A stretch of 64,000 nt of DNA from an uncultured Roseivirga sp. (GTDB lineage Bacteria > Bacteroidota > Bacteroidia > Cytophagales > Cyclobacteriaceae): NCBI GenBank assembly GCA_947493005.1, contig CANLOY010000003.1, positions 310,001 to 374,000 on the forward strand, written 5' to 3'. This document shows, piece by piece, positions 18,404 through 26,493 of this stretch. The stretch's first letter is position 1. Each line of letters begins with the position of its first letter. The notes under the pieces are model-generated. The model worked only from the letters and a program-made list of their open reading frames with translations, searched no databases and was not told where the DNA came from. Position numbers and translations under genes: made by a program.

Positions 18404-18987
18404 GATTGCCCCAGTAGTCTTTTCACGTACTTACCAATAATATCAAACTCAAGATTAACCTTGTCTCCGATTTTAAGCTGATGGAAATTGGTATGCTCAT
18501 AGGTATAGGGTATAATTGCAATTCGGAACTTAGCCTCTTCAGAGTTGAAACATGTCAAACTTGTTCCGTTCACGCAAACTGATCCTTTTTCTACCGTCAC
18601 ATTGCCCTCAGTAGGGTCATATTCAAAATCGAAAAGCCAGCTTCCATCCTGCTCCTGAATGTTTGCAACTGTACCAATTTGATCCACATGACCCTGCACC
18701 ACATGACCATCAAAACGGCCATTAGCCACCATACAACGCTCTAAATTGACAACACTTCCTACTTTCCAGTCTCCAAGATTTGTCTTCTTTAGCGTTTCAT
18801 CAATAGCCGTTACGCGGTGTATGTCTTCCGTTACTCTAACCACAGTAAGGCAGGTTCCATTATGTGCTATGCTTTGATCGATTTTTAACTCCGGACTCAC
18901 TGTACTCTTCACATCGAAGTGAAGGTTGGTGCCATCCTCCTCAATATTGACAACTTCACCAATGGTTTCTATAATTCCTGTGAACAT
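18400..18987 (-). CDS. ribE: Riboflavin synthase, alpha chain
   Basis: It dismutates two molecules of 6,7-dimethyl-8-ribityllumazine to riboflavin. The true start is the ATG at 18987 (MFTGIIETIGEV, the invariant family start), not the longer frame from 19047. The 195-residue protein shows the two-fold internal repeat of the family: an N-terminal barrel with NGTCLTVV, and a second barrel with VCVNGTSLTCFN and IIPYTYEHTNF. GHVVQGHVD marks the linker. The normal Ser at the start of the first xVNG-like motif is replaced (AHNGTCL), a mild variation. No FMN riboswitch is visible upstream. Confidence 0.95.
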   Translation of the reverse strand: MFTGIIETIGEVVNIEEDGTNLHFDVKSTVSPELKIDQSIAHNGTCLTVVRVTEDIHRVTAIDETLKKTNLGDWKVGSVVNLERCMVANGRFDGHVVQGHVDQIGTVANIQEQDGSWLFDFEYDPTEGNVTVEKGSVCVNGTSLTCFNSEEAKFRIAIIPYTYEHTNFHQLKIGDKVNLEFDIIGKYVKRLLGQS

Positions 18988-19178
18988 TTGATCTATGTAT
19001 AAATGCCTACGCGAATATAGAACAGAATTTAGTGTTTTGAACCTCAATTTTCGTAAGGAAGTAAAAAGTAATGAAGCAATGGTAAGGATGGCGTATTGTT
19101 ATTGTCAAATATTACCCAAAATACGGATATACTGACCAAGTAAACCAATGCTCCAATACGCGAAGTCAACATATAAAT

Positions 19179-19733
19179 CTAATCTCCCAAAACAATCGGG
19201 TGGCCTCTTAACTTATCAGTTACCTTCCATTTTTCATCATACATAGAAGCATAAATGACTGTTGTTGTCCACGGGTAAGTAACCTCATCTACAAGACCTA
19301 AATACTCTTTTAGCTTCTTAAAATTCTCATAGTTAGTAACGAAAGTATAGAACATAAAAGCTTCGTTAGGAGAAATAACATCTCCTCTAGACAAAGTAGC
19401 CGTTTGTCGCATTTCCCCTAGTTCGAGAAGTTTGGGGTGCACGTTCTTTAGAAACTCCTCGAAAGATTCATAAGCACCTGAATTCGTCTCATTTACAAAT
19501 GCTGACTCAATAATTGCCGGCCCAATGCCCTTATTAATCAGTTTTAGAGAAAGTTGAAACTCACCATCATTTTCTTCTGAGCTAAACCGGAATGACAGCC
19601 GAGGTTTTACTTCAAGTCGACTTTGCTCTCTCATGATATTAGTTTGGTAGATAAAGATGATCAGAGTCAAGAGACCAACCAACATAGCCGTTAGTCCTAT
19701 TACTCTGTCTGTGCTTATTTTAAACTTACTCAT
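19179..19733 (-). CDS. Membrane-anchored protein, unknown
   Basis: I do not recognise this 184-residue protein. One TM helix lies near the N-terminus (about residues 11-30, VIGLTAMLVGLLTLIIFIYQ), followed by a beta-rich extracytoplasmic domain (LEVKPRLSFRFSSEEND, FQLSLKLINKGIGPAIIESAF) resembling a small Ig-like or immunoglobulin-type sandwich, common in anchored unknown proteins. It stands alone between ribE and a long intergenic region. The ATG at 19733 is used. Confidence 0.6.
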   Translation of the reverse strand: MSKFKISTDRVIGLTAMLVGLLTLIIFIYQTNIMREQSRLEVKPRLSFRFSSEENDGEFQLSLKLINKGIGPAIIESAFVNETNSGAYESFEEFLKNVHPKLLELGEMRQTATLSRGDVISPNEAFMFYTFVTNYENFKKLKEYLGLVDEVTYPWTTTVIYASMYDEKWKVTDKLRGHPIVLGD

Positions 19734-19826
19734 AGCCTAATCTTAAGAAAGCCCAAGATTATGAAAATAAGCTTTGAGTTCAAACTTGATTGTAGTTTAA
19801 AGCCCGTTTATAGAATATTATTAGTG

Positions 19827-19961
19827 ACATCCGAGAAAGATTTTTTGAGGTCGAAGAAATAGCTGAAAATCACCCTTTTTATTCCCTAAAGGGATACTCT
19901 TGGCAACTCCCTTTAGGATAGGGATGTTTTGAGTCTTAAAGAAAAATCTAATCTCGGATGT
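19827..19961. repeat. Nested inverted repeat in a 358-bp gene-free spacer
   Basis: Outer arms ACATCCGAGA (19827-19836) and TCTCGGATGT (19952-19961) are perfectly complementary, and the pairing continues imperfectly inward over AAAGATTTTTT against GAAAAATCT. An inner pair, CCTAAAGGGA (19885-19894) and TCCCTTTAGG (19908-19917), forms a second hairpin. The spacer 19734-20091 holds no ORF or tRNA. The pattern fits a small palindromic intergenic repeat or MITE-like remnant. Confidence 0.6.
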
Positions 19962-20091
19962 TTTAGAGGTATATTTTATTGAATTCAAATTTTAGTCGGA
20001 TATCAGTAGAATATTATTTAAAACACATCAAACTATTGATTTCATTAGTATTTTACACACCAAAGGTGACCTTATTTAACGCGCTTGAGAT

Positions 20092-20619
20092 ATGAGCAAA
20101 CAACAGTTCCAAATCAGAAATGCGAAGCCAGGCGAATTTCAGGAAATAGGCCAGTTAATGGTACAAGTGTATTCGCAGCTTGAGGGTTTTCCCGATCAAG
20201 AAGAACAGCCCAACTACTATAAAACGTTAGCCAATATTGGAGATTTAACAGACAACCCTGGCACTGAGTTACTGGCAGCAGTATCTGATAATCAGGATTT
20301 ATTGGGAACAGTGGTTTACTTTCGTGATATGCAATACTATGGGTCAGGGGGAACGGCCACAAGTGAACAAAACGCCTCTGGGTTTAGATTATTGGCTGTT
20401 TCACCAAAAGCCAGAGGTTTAGGGATTGGTAAGTTGTTGACAAAACATTGTATCGAAAAAGCAAAGGATCAGCAACAACATCAAGTAATTATACATTCTA
20501 CCAAAGCCATGCAAATAGCCTGGAAAATGTATGAGAAAATTGGCTTCAAAAGGTCTGAGGATTTAGACTTTCTAATGCAAGGCTTTGAGGTGTTTGGGTT
20601 TAGGTTATTGCTTAATTAA
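20092..20619 (+). CDS. GNAT-family N-acetyltransferase
   Basis: The 175-residue protein has the GNAT acetyl-CoA site: FRLLAVSPKARGLGIGKLLT with the RGLGIG pyrophosphate loop (about residues 118-123), followed by the helix CIEKAKD and the late WKMYEKIGFKR motif. The substrate is not predictable. The next gene follows after 56 bases on the same strand. Confidence 0.9.
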   Translation: MSKQQFQIRNAKPGEFQEIGQLMVQVYSQLEGFPDQEEQPNYYKTLANIGDLTDNPGTELLAAVSDNQDLLGTVVYFRDMQYYGSGGTATSEQNASGFRLLAVSPKARGLGIGKLLTKHCIEKAKDQQQHQVIIHSTKAMQIAWKMYEKIGFKRSEDLDFLMQGFEVFGFRLLLN

Positions 20620-20675
20620 AAGGAAAGCAATAACGCTATGAAAGAACTCGCTACAAAAGGAAGTATAAAAGTACA

Positions 20676-21260
20676 ATGACGAAATTCATCGAATCGAACA
20701 TCCTAAGGATAAGAAATATAGTACTTGGTACCCTTTTTTGGGGACTGGTCTATTACAACGATACATTACTGCAAAATGAAATCACCTTCTTAGTTTTCAG
20801 CCTGGTTATTCTTGTATTTGGATATTTTCATTTCCGCATTTACAAGAGGAAAATGAGAAACAAATCCGTTATAAAAACTCGATCCTTCAAATGGATGGTT
20901 TTCCCATTGCTCTATATAAGTGCTTTTTCTGTTTTTGACCTTTCCCACATTAGTTTTGGTTATGTTGTTGGTGGTTTCCTTTTAACAGTCTTCATTGCTC
21001 TAAACACTTTATTGTATCGTTACAATTATTTAGTCATATCCTCGGAAGGTGTATGGGACATTGACAGCGATGACAAACTCATTGACTCAAGACAAGTTAC
21101 CCAAGTAAATATAAACGAGCATGAAATTGCTATTGACACTACCCGATACAAAAATGATCTGATTATTAAATCAAGGAACTTAAAACACCCCTCCTGGAGT
21201 GAACTCATTAAGGAGTTTAAAGAGCTTAGAAAAACCTGGTTAAGCCATGAACTTAAATAG
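20676..21260 (+). CDS. Membrane protein with PH-like C-terminal region, unknown
   Basis: The 194-residue protein has four predicted TM helices in two hairpins (about residues 10-28, 32-50, 70-88, 92-112). A soluble tail follows: YLVISSEGVWDIDSDDKLIDSRQVTQVNINEHEIAI and FKELRKTWL (read in pieces), with a strand order reminiscent of bacterial PH-like domains. It recalls the smaller protein at 10305-10718. No function is known. It sits between a GNAT gene and another unknown gene, all on one strand. Confidence 0.6.
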   Translation: MTKFIESNILRIRNIVLGTLFWGLVYYNDTLLQNEITFLVFSLVILVFGYFHFRIYKRKMRNKSVIKTRSFKWMVFPLLYISAFSVFDLSHISFGYVVGGFLLTVFIALNTLLYRYNYLVISSEGVWDIDSDDKLIDSRQVTQVNINEHEIAIDTTRYKNDLIIKSRNLKHPSWSELIKEFKELRKTWLSHELK

Positions 21261-21284
21261 CATACGCTAAAATCTATTATAAGA

Positions 21285-21728
21285 GTGATTTTTGGGGAAA
21301 AGATCTTTTACGAAGACCCTATACTAGGTCGACTTAACACGACTATTAGGTCAATTGATCCTCAAAAGAAACGTTCATGGATGGGGTTTAAAAAGCTTCC
21401 TACCCCAGAGGATAGTACGTTTTTCGCATTTGAAGGTGACATTAATGGACCATTTAAAAAGCAGGTAGAAAAAGCTCATCAAATCATAGAACTAATTGAC
21501 TCCACAAAAGTCATCATGGATACAGAGTTAAAGAAAACTCAAAGAAATTATAGTAAAATTGAGAACTGGCAGGAGTATTTTCATTTAACAACTTTGCTTT
21601 CCTTATATGGAGAGGATAACTCGTTTGAAATTACGTTTGGGCCTCCAGAGGTCGATTACCTAGAATATAGTGTTGGTTGTTCATGGATAAATGACGAAAT
21701 AATAGAGGTGAAAGCTTATGGTATCTAA
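21285..21728 (+). CDS. Hypothetical protein, GTG start
   Basis: I do not recognise this 147-residue soluble protein. It starts with GTG at 21285 (MIFGEKIFYEDPILG) 24 bases after the previous stop. It has a charged central helix (KKQVEKAHQIIELIDSTK) and a beta-rich end with FEITFGPPEVDYLEYSVGC. The layout recalls small immunity-like or DUF proteins, but no motif decides. It is followed by pcm 64 bases later. Confidence 0.6.
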   Translation: MIFGEKIFYEDPILGRLNTTIRSIDPQKKRSWMGFKKLPTPEDSTFFAFEGDINGPFKKQVEKAHQIIELIDSTKVIMDTELKKTQRNYSKIENWQEYFHLTTLLSLYGEDNSFEITFGPPEVDYLEYSVGCSWINDEIIEVKAYGI

Positions 21729-21792
21729 GGTACTATTTATGTCGAACTTCGGGAGCATATTTATCAGATAAACCTATCTTCGCAACCAGAAG

Positions 21793-22440
21793 ATGGAAGA
21801 CAGCTACAGACACAAAGGAATGCGCAGGCAACTTGTAAAAGTCCTGCAAAGCAAAGGCATTAAAGATCAGCGTATTCTGGATATCATTGGTAAAGTACCA
21901 CGGCATTTCTTCTTTGAAAATGCACTGGTTGAACATGCTTATGAAGACAAGGCCTTCCCTATTGGTGCTGGACAAACAATCTCACAACCCTATACTGTAG
22001 CTTTTCAAACAGAACTACTTGATATTAAGCCTGGAGATAAGATTCTAGAAATAGGTACTGGTTCTGGCTATCAAGCGATTGTGTTGGTTGAGATGGGTGC
22101 TGATGTCTATACCATAGAGTATCAAAAGACACTTTACGATAGAACGAAAGTCTTTCTTCCTCAAATGGGCTACAAACCTCACTTCTTCTATGGTGATGGC
22201 TCTAAGGGATTAAGCAGGTTTGCACCTTATGACAAAATCATAGTCACAGCTGGCGCTCCTACTGTGCCTGACGCATTGGTAGACCAGTTAAAAGTTGGTG
22301 GTTATCTAGTTATACCTGTAGGCGATCAGAAAACCCAGCAAATGCTTCGCGTCACTAAAACCGGTGAGAATAAAATACGGACAGAAGTGTTCAATGATTT
22401 CAAGTTCGTTCCCCTACTGGGCTCAGATGGCTGGAAATAA
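21793..22440 (+). CDS. pcm: Protein-L-isoaspartate O-methyltransferase
   Basis: This repair enzyme methylates isoaspartyl residues in aged proteins using SAM. The 215-residue protein carries the SAM-binding motif LEIGTGSGYQA (about residues 80-90), the upstream family motif GAGQTISQPYTVAFQTELL, and the later YGDGSKGLSRFAPYDKIIVTAGA and GGYLVIPVG segments. Length is normal. It lies after unknown genes on the same strand and is followed by a 254-bp AT-rich spacer with no feature that I can name. Confidence 0.95.
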   Translation: MEDSYRHKGMRRQLVKVLQSKGIKDQRILDIIGKVPRHFFFENALVEHAYEDKAFPIGAGQTISQPYTVAFQTELLDIKPGDKILEIGTGSGYQAIVLVEMGADVYTIEYQKTLYDRTKVFLPQMGYKPHFFYGDGSKGLSRFAPYDKIIVTAGAPTVPDALVDQLKVGGYLVIPVGDQKTQQMLRVTKTGENKIRTEVFNDFKFVPLLGSDGWK

Positions 22441-22694
22441 TTCCTCTCATATTATATCGTCATGCCGGAAAAATTGATCATAAATTTACTTTGATGAATT
22501 TTATCCGGTATCTCATAGTAAGAGTCGATGAGGTACTTTTTTAACTAATGTTAATAAGTATTTTTTAACTAAGTAATATTTCAACATATTTTCATATAAT
22601 TCTTTGTTCATACAAAAGATTTAATCAAGATTAAAGTATCCAAACATAGATATCACTGAATCAATCGCTAATTTTGTCTTAAACAAAATTTGCT

Positions 22695-23213
22695 ATGGCT
22701 AAGAAACAGAAGACTTGCAATGACTCACGTGTTACAATGACGGAACTTGTGCTTCCTAATGACACCAATACACTCAACAATTTAATGGGTGGACGTTTGA
22801 TGCACTGGATGGATGTAGTTTCGGCCATTGCAGCTCAAAAACACTCTAATCGCATTGTAGTAACTGCTTCTGCGGACAATATTTCGTTCAAAAACCCTAT
22901 TCAATTAGGTGATGTAGTCACCCTTGAAGCCAAGGTGACAAGAGCCTTTAGTTCTTCAATGGAGGTATTCGTTGAGGTATTTGCCGAAAACATACCCTCG
23001 GGCACCAAATTTAAGAGCCATAGTGCATTCTTTACTTTTGTAGCCGTAGATCAGGGTGGTCGCCCTATTGATGTGCCGGAACTTGTTCCTGAGACCAATG
23101 AAGAGAAAGAACTATTTGATGGTGCGCTTAGAAGAAGGCAATTGCGACTTGTATTGGCCAAAAGAATGAAACCAGAAGATGCCACTGAATTAAAGAGTAT
23201 CTTTGACGCATAG
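22695..23213 (+). CDS. Acyl-CoA thioesterase, hotdog fold
   Basis: The 172-residue protein matches the YciA/BFIT-type single hotdog: MTELVLPNDTNTLNNLMGG around residues 15-33, with the nucleophile/base region MHWMDVVSAIAAQKHS, then VTASADNISFKNPIQLGDVV and a beta sheet ending. It hydrolyses acyl-CoA to free acid and CoA. A longer C-terminal tail (LRRRQLRLVLAKRMKPEDA) is usual in this type. A TAATTTTG element at 22669-22676, 18 bases before the ATG, resembles a Bacteroidota -7 box but no -33 partner is clear. Confidence 0.88.
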   Translation: MAKKQKTCNDSRVTMTELVLPNDTNTLNNLMGGRLMHWMDVVSAIAAQKHSNRIVVTASADNISFKNPIQLGDVVTLEAKVTRAFSSSMEVFVEVFAENIPSGTKFKSHSAFFTFVAVDQGGRPIDVPELVPETNEEKELFDGALRRRQLRLVLAKRMKPEDATELKSIFDA

Positions 23214-23318
23214 TATAAAGTGTTCTATCATTTCGGTAGTGGCAGATATCAATTAGCTGAATAATTCTTCTAAAGCTTTTATTGCGATTTACCTTCAACA
23301 GGCATTAACTTAGAAGTT

Positions 23319-23903
23319 ATGGCAGACGATAATTTCCTAGCGCACTTTATTGAAGAACCTATTTATGTAATTGCATCAGAGGAGCTTTCTTCTCCTGAGT
23401 CGAAGGAAATTGAAGTTGAGGCTGCCCCTGTTACCCCTGCTACTCTAACAGAGGATATGTCTTCGAATGAGCCTGAAGTGACCAGTAATGTAGTTGAAGA
23501 ACCAGAAGCTCCTGTCTATGTTACTCCCCTTCCCACAATTGGAGATAACCTGAAGCATTGTATCGTTCTGGTAGATTCAGAAAATGAACTGCTGGAAGAA
23601 CCACTAAAAGTACTGCTCTATAAAATCATGGGAGCTGTCAAGCGAAATGCTGAAGATATTCTGATTGCCAACTGTAGAAATGCGAAGAGTGATCAGATTG
23701 AAGCCTTGCTTGCCAATAACAATCACAGGCATTTATTGGCATTTGGTACTGATGTATTAGTACAAATGAAAGAGAATTCCCTTTATGAAATTAAAAAGGA
23801 AGGTGCTGTTTCAATGCTCAAATCCGACCCTTTAGTCGAGATTCAACAAAACGTAGACAAGAAAAAAGCGCTATGGAAAGCGCTTCAGGAAATGTTCTTA
23901 TAG
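23319..23903 (+). CDS. Unknown protein with possible DNA polymerase III psi (HolD)-like domain
   Basis: Residues 1-75 are acidic and Pro/Thr/Glu rich, likely disordered. Residues 80-194 form a compact alpha/beta domain. Its order of elements parallels HolD as I remember it: a strand CIVLVDSENELLEEPLKVLL, a helix KIMGAVKRNAEDILI, a strand RHLLAFGTD, a helix GAVSMLKSDPLVEIQQN and the end KKKALWKALQEMF, where HolD has RAALWQQI. HolD bridges the clamp loader and SSB at the replication fork. The match is by eye only. It converges on the TlpA gene with a 12-base gap. Confidence 0.45.
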   Translation: MADDNFLAHFIEEPIYVIASEELSSPESKEIEVEAAPVTPATLTEDMSSNEPEVTSNVVEEPEAPVYVTPLPTIGDNLKHCIVLVDSENELLEEPLKVLLYKIMGAVKRNAEDILIANCRNAKSDQIEALLANNNHRHLLAFGTDVLVQMKENSLYEIKKEGAVSMLKSDPLVEIQQNVDKKKALWKALQEMFL

Positions 23904-23908
23904 ATAGC

Positions 23909-23932
23909 GTATTTTCTACTCTCCGAAAATAC
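23909..23932. terminator. Short inverted repeat between convergent genes
   Basis: GTATTTTC (23909-23916) and GAAAATAC (23925-23932) pair over 8 bp with an 8-base loop across the 12-base junction of two convergent genes. It is AT-rich, and the position is the main support for a weak bidirectional terminator. Confidence 0.35.
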
Positions 23933-25028
23933 TCTCCAGCTTAGCTTGTAGGGCTCTTCCTCTTAAATTCTTTCCAATCACTCTACCTTCCGGATCAAGA
24001 AGCAATGCAAATGGAATTGCATTTACTTTATAAGTCATAGCGGCAGCCGATTGGAAGTACTTTAAGTCTGAAACGTGGTTTGGCCAGATCAAACCATCTT
24101 TCTCAATCGCATCTACCCACTGATTTCTGGTTCTGTCAAGACTCACGCTGAATACTTCAAAACCCTTGTCGTTATACTTATTGTACATTCTGACAACGTT
24201 AGGATTCTCTGCCCGACATGGCTTACACCAACCTGCCCAAAAATCTACTAATACGTATTTACCTCTTAGATCAGATAAACTGGCTGTAGCTCCTTCAGGA
24301 GTTGGCAAAGTAATATCTGGAGCTTCATCACCCATAGCCACGGCTGGTCTGAAAAATTCAAGGTTTGAGGCAAAGAATTCAACATCTTTCGAATTCGGAA
24401 TTTCATTTTGAAGCTTGGTTGCCAAAGAATCTAAAAAGCTGAATTCATCTGATTTGTTCTTGATAAAGTCTGTAATCAACAATGAGACTAATGATCCTTC
24501 ATAACTCCAGGCTAAATCCTTCAGGTGCTTTATCTTCCCTGCTTCTAAGCCTAAACCTTCCGTAGTAAGTTCATCAACCAAAGCCTGATCTCCGGAGTTT
24601 CTAGCTGCAATAAACTTCTGATTAAAATCGGTAACAACCTTTTGATAGCCCTCCATATAGTCGTAAACCTCTTTTAGGTACTTGGTATCGTCAGAACCTG
24701 TAACTTTTATAACTCCCCCTCCTTTTCCGTCCGCTTCAACCTTAAGGTTCTCGTCATCAAGAATAAGTGTTTCGAACTGTTGACCGTAAATATTGATCCT
24801 ATAAAAACCAGGCCCTTCAATCTCCGCTTCAATCTCAAAATTACCTTTATGGTCCGAGTATACTTTTGTAACAGGTGCCAGCTGACCTGTTTCGTATTTT
24901 TCAAGAATGACTTCTCCCTGCGGAACAGGGTTATCAATTTTTCCCGTAATCTTTACAATACCATCACTTGTACTTCCACATGCACTAATCAATGCGATTA
25001 GTATTACGAGGGTCAATAGCTTCTTCAT
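23916..25028 (-). CDS. DUF4369/TlpA-family thioredoxin-like lipoprotein
   Basis: This periplasmic disulfide oxidoreductase has a lipoprotein signal (MKKLLTLVILIALISAC, Cys17). A DUF4369 beta domain follows (residues about 25-110), then a helical linker and a thioredoxin domain with LVDFWAGWCKPCRAENP (CxxC at Cys268 and Cys271) and the cis-Pro NAIPFALLLD. Such proteins reduce cytochrome c or other periplasmic proteins, often with thioredoxin-like partners elsewhere. It follows gatB by one base, as the last gene of an alaS-gatB-TlpA run on the minus strand. Confidence 0.92.
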   Translation of the reverse strand: MKKLLTLVILIALISACGSTSDGIVKITGKIDNPVPQGEVILEKYETGQLAPVTKVYSDHKGNFEIEAEIEGPGFYRINIYGQQFETLILDDENLKVEADGKGGGVIKVTGSDDTKYLKEVYDYMEGYQKVVTDFNQKFIAARNSGDQALVDELTTEGLGLEAGKIKHLKDLAWSYEGSLVSLLITDFIKNKSDEFSFLDSLATKLQNEIPNSKDVEFFASNLEFFRPAVAMGDEAPDITLPTPEGATASLSDLRGKYVLVDFWAGWCKPCRAENPNVVRMYNKYNDKGFEVFSVSLDRTRNQWVDAIEKDGLIWPNHVSDLKYFQSAAAMTYKVNAIPFALLLDPEGRVIGKNLRGRALQAKLESIFGE

Positions 25029-25029
25029 T

Positions 25030-26493
25030 CTATTTGCTTAATAATTTGTTCAGTACTTCCTGTACCTGTTTAGGACCTGCTTTGCCTCTGCTCTTCTTCA
25101 TCACTTCTCCCATAAACAGCCCCATCAATTTCTTTTTACCTTTTTTAAAGGCTTCTACTTCTTTTGGTAAAGATAATAATACCTCACTTACAATTTGCTC
25201 AATCTCACTGCTGTCGTCAACCGATAATAAATCCTTTTCTTCAGCAATCTGAAAAGCGGTTTTATCTGTTTTAACCATTGCCGGAAGTACTGACTGAGTT
25301 GCTACATTCAAATTCAGTTGTCCTTTTTCGATCAGGTCAACTAAACCAGCCATCCTTTCCGGAGAAACAGTTAGTTCATTTATTGACAGTCCGAGTTCAT
25401 TCATTAAACCTTTAACTGCTCCATTCAGGAAATTTGCAGCTGTTTTCTTATTATCAACTCGTTGACATAACGTTTTAAAGTACAAAGCAGTTTCCTTCTC
25501 CTCGGTAAGAAGAGCCACATCATAGTCGGACAACTGATACGTTGTAGAAAAAAGCGCACGAAACTTATCCGGTGTGTCCTTCATTCTGGACCTCAATCCT
25601 TCCAGATAATTACTTTCAATCACCACAGGAGGCAAATCAGGGCAAGGAAAATAACGATAATCATTCATTGTTTCCTTGAAGCGCATGCTGGCTGTACTTC
25701 CTGTAACAGGGTCGAATGTTCTGGTTTCAATATCAATCATCTTTTTTTTCTGCAACAAAGCCAACTGACGGTTTAATTCAAAAGTAATGGCCCTACGTAC
25801 ATTACTAAATGAATTCATATTCTTCACCTCTACCTTATTACCAAGCTTTTCTGATCCAATAGGCATTATGGAAATATTAGCATCGCAACGCAATTCCCCT
25901 TTCTCCATGTTAGCCTCACTGATTTCCAGATAGCGTACAATTCGTCTGATCTCCTGTAAAAAGGCAGCGGCCTCATCTGGTCCTTTTATGCTTGGTTCTG
26001 TTACAATCTCCACTAAAGGTGTACCTGCCCTGTTTAGGTCTATCAGTGTAGAAGATCCATCTTCATGAATAGATTTACCGGCATCCTCCTCCATATGAAT
26101 ATGGTGTAATTCTACGGTTGACTGCTGGAAGTTACCTCCAAAAAGAGCTACTTCCCCTCCAATACAAATCGGAGTTTTGTCTTGAGTGGTTTGATACCCT
26201 TTCGGTAAGTCAGGATAGAAATAGCTTTTTCTGGCAAAGTGATTTATTCGGGTAATCTCACAATCACATGCTAATCCTAACAAAATGGCTTTTTCAACCA
26301 CCTCCCTGTTTAGCACAGGAAGTGTTCCAGGATGCCCAAGCGAAATCACACTGATATTCTCATTGGCCTCGGCATCAGAGGTATTGGGGTCAGATGAAAA
26401 TATCTTTGATTGCGTGTTTAGCTGTACATGGACTTCCAGCCCGACAACTGCCTGATAACCGGCTTCTGTTAATTTGGAAATTACCTTATTCAA
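25030..26493 (-). CDS. gatB: Asp/Glu-tRNA(Asn/Gln) amidotransferase subunit B
   Basis: GatB binds the mischarged Glu-tRNA(Gln) or Asp-tRNA(Asn) and phosphorylates the amino acid so that ammonia from GatA can amidate it. The 487-residue protein has the N-terminal cradle motif VVGLEVHVQLNTQSKIFSS, LGHPGTLPVLN, FYPDLPKGYQ and the C-terminal YqeY/tail domain ending KAGPKQVQEVLNKLL. The only possible start is TTG at 26491-26493, because TGA lies four codons upstream in frame. This TTG overlaps the alaS end by 8 bases. No gatA or gatC is in the window. Confidence 0.96.
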   Translation of the reverse strand: MNKVISKLTEAGYQAVVGLEVHVQLNTQSKIFSSDPNTSDAEANENISVISLGHPGTLPVLNREVVEKAILLGLACDCEITRINHFARKSYFYPDLPKGYQTTQDKTPICIGGEVALFGGNFQQSTVELHHIHMEEDAGKSIHEDGSSTLIDLNRAGTPLVEIVTEPSIKGPDEAAAFLQEIRRIVRYLEISEANMEKGELRCDANISIMPIGSEKLGNKVEVKNMNSFSNVRRAITFELNRQLALLQKKKMIDIETRTFDPVTGSTASMRFKETMNDYRYFPCPDLPPVVIESNYLEGLRSRMKDTPDKFRALFSTTYQLSDYDVALLTEEKETALYFKTLCQRVDNKKTAANFLNGAVKGLMNELGLSINELTVSPERMAGLVDLIEKGQLNLNVATQSVLPAMVKTDKTAFQIAEEKDLLSVDDSSEIEQIVSEVLLSLPKEVEAFKKGKKKLMGLFMGEVMKKSRGKAGPKQVQEVLNKLLSK

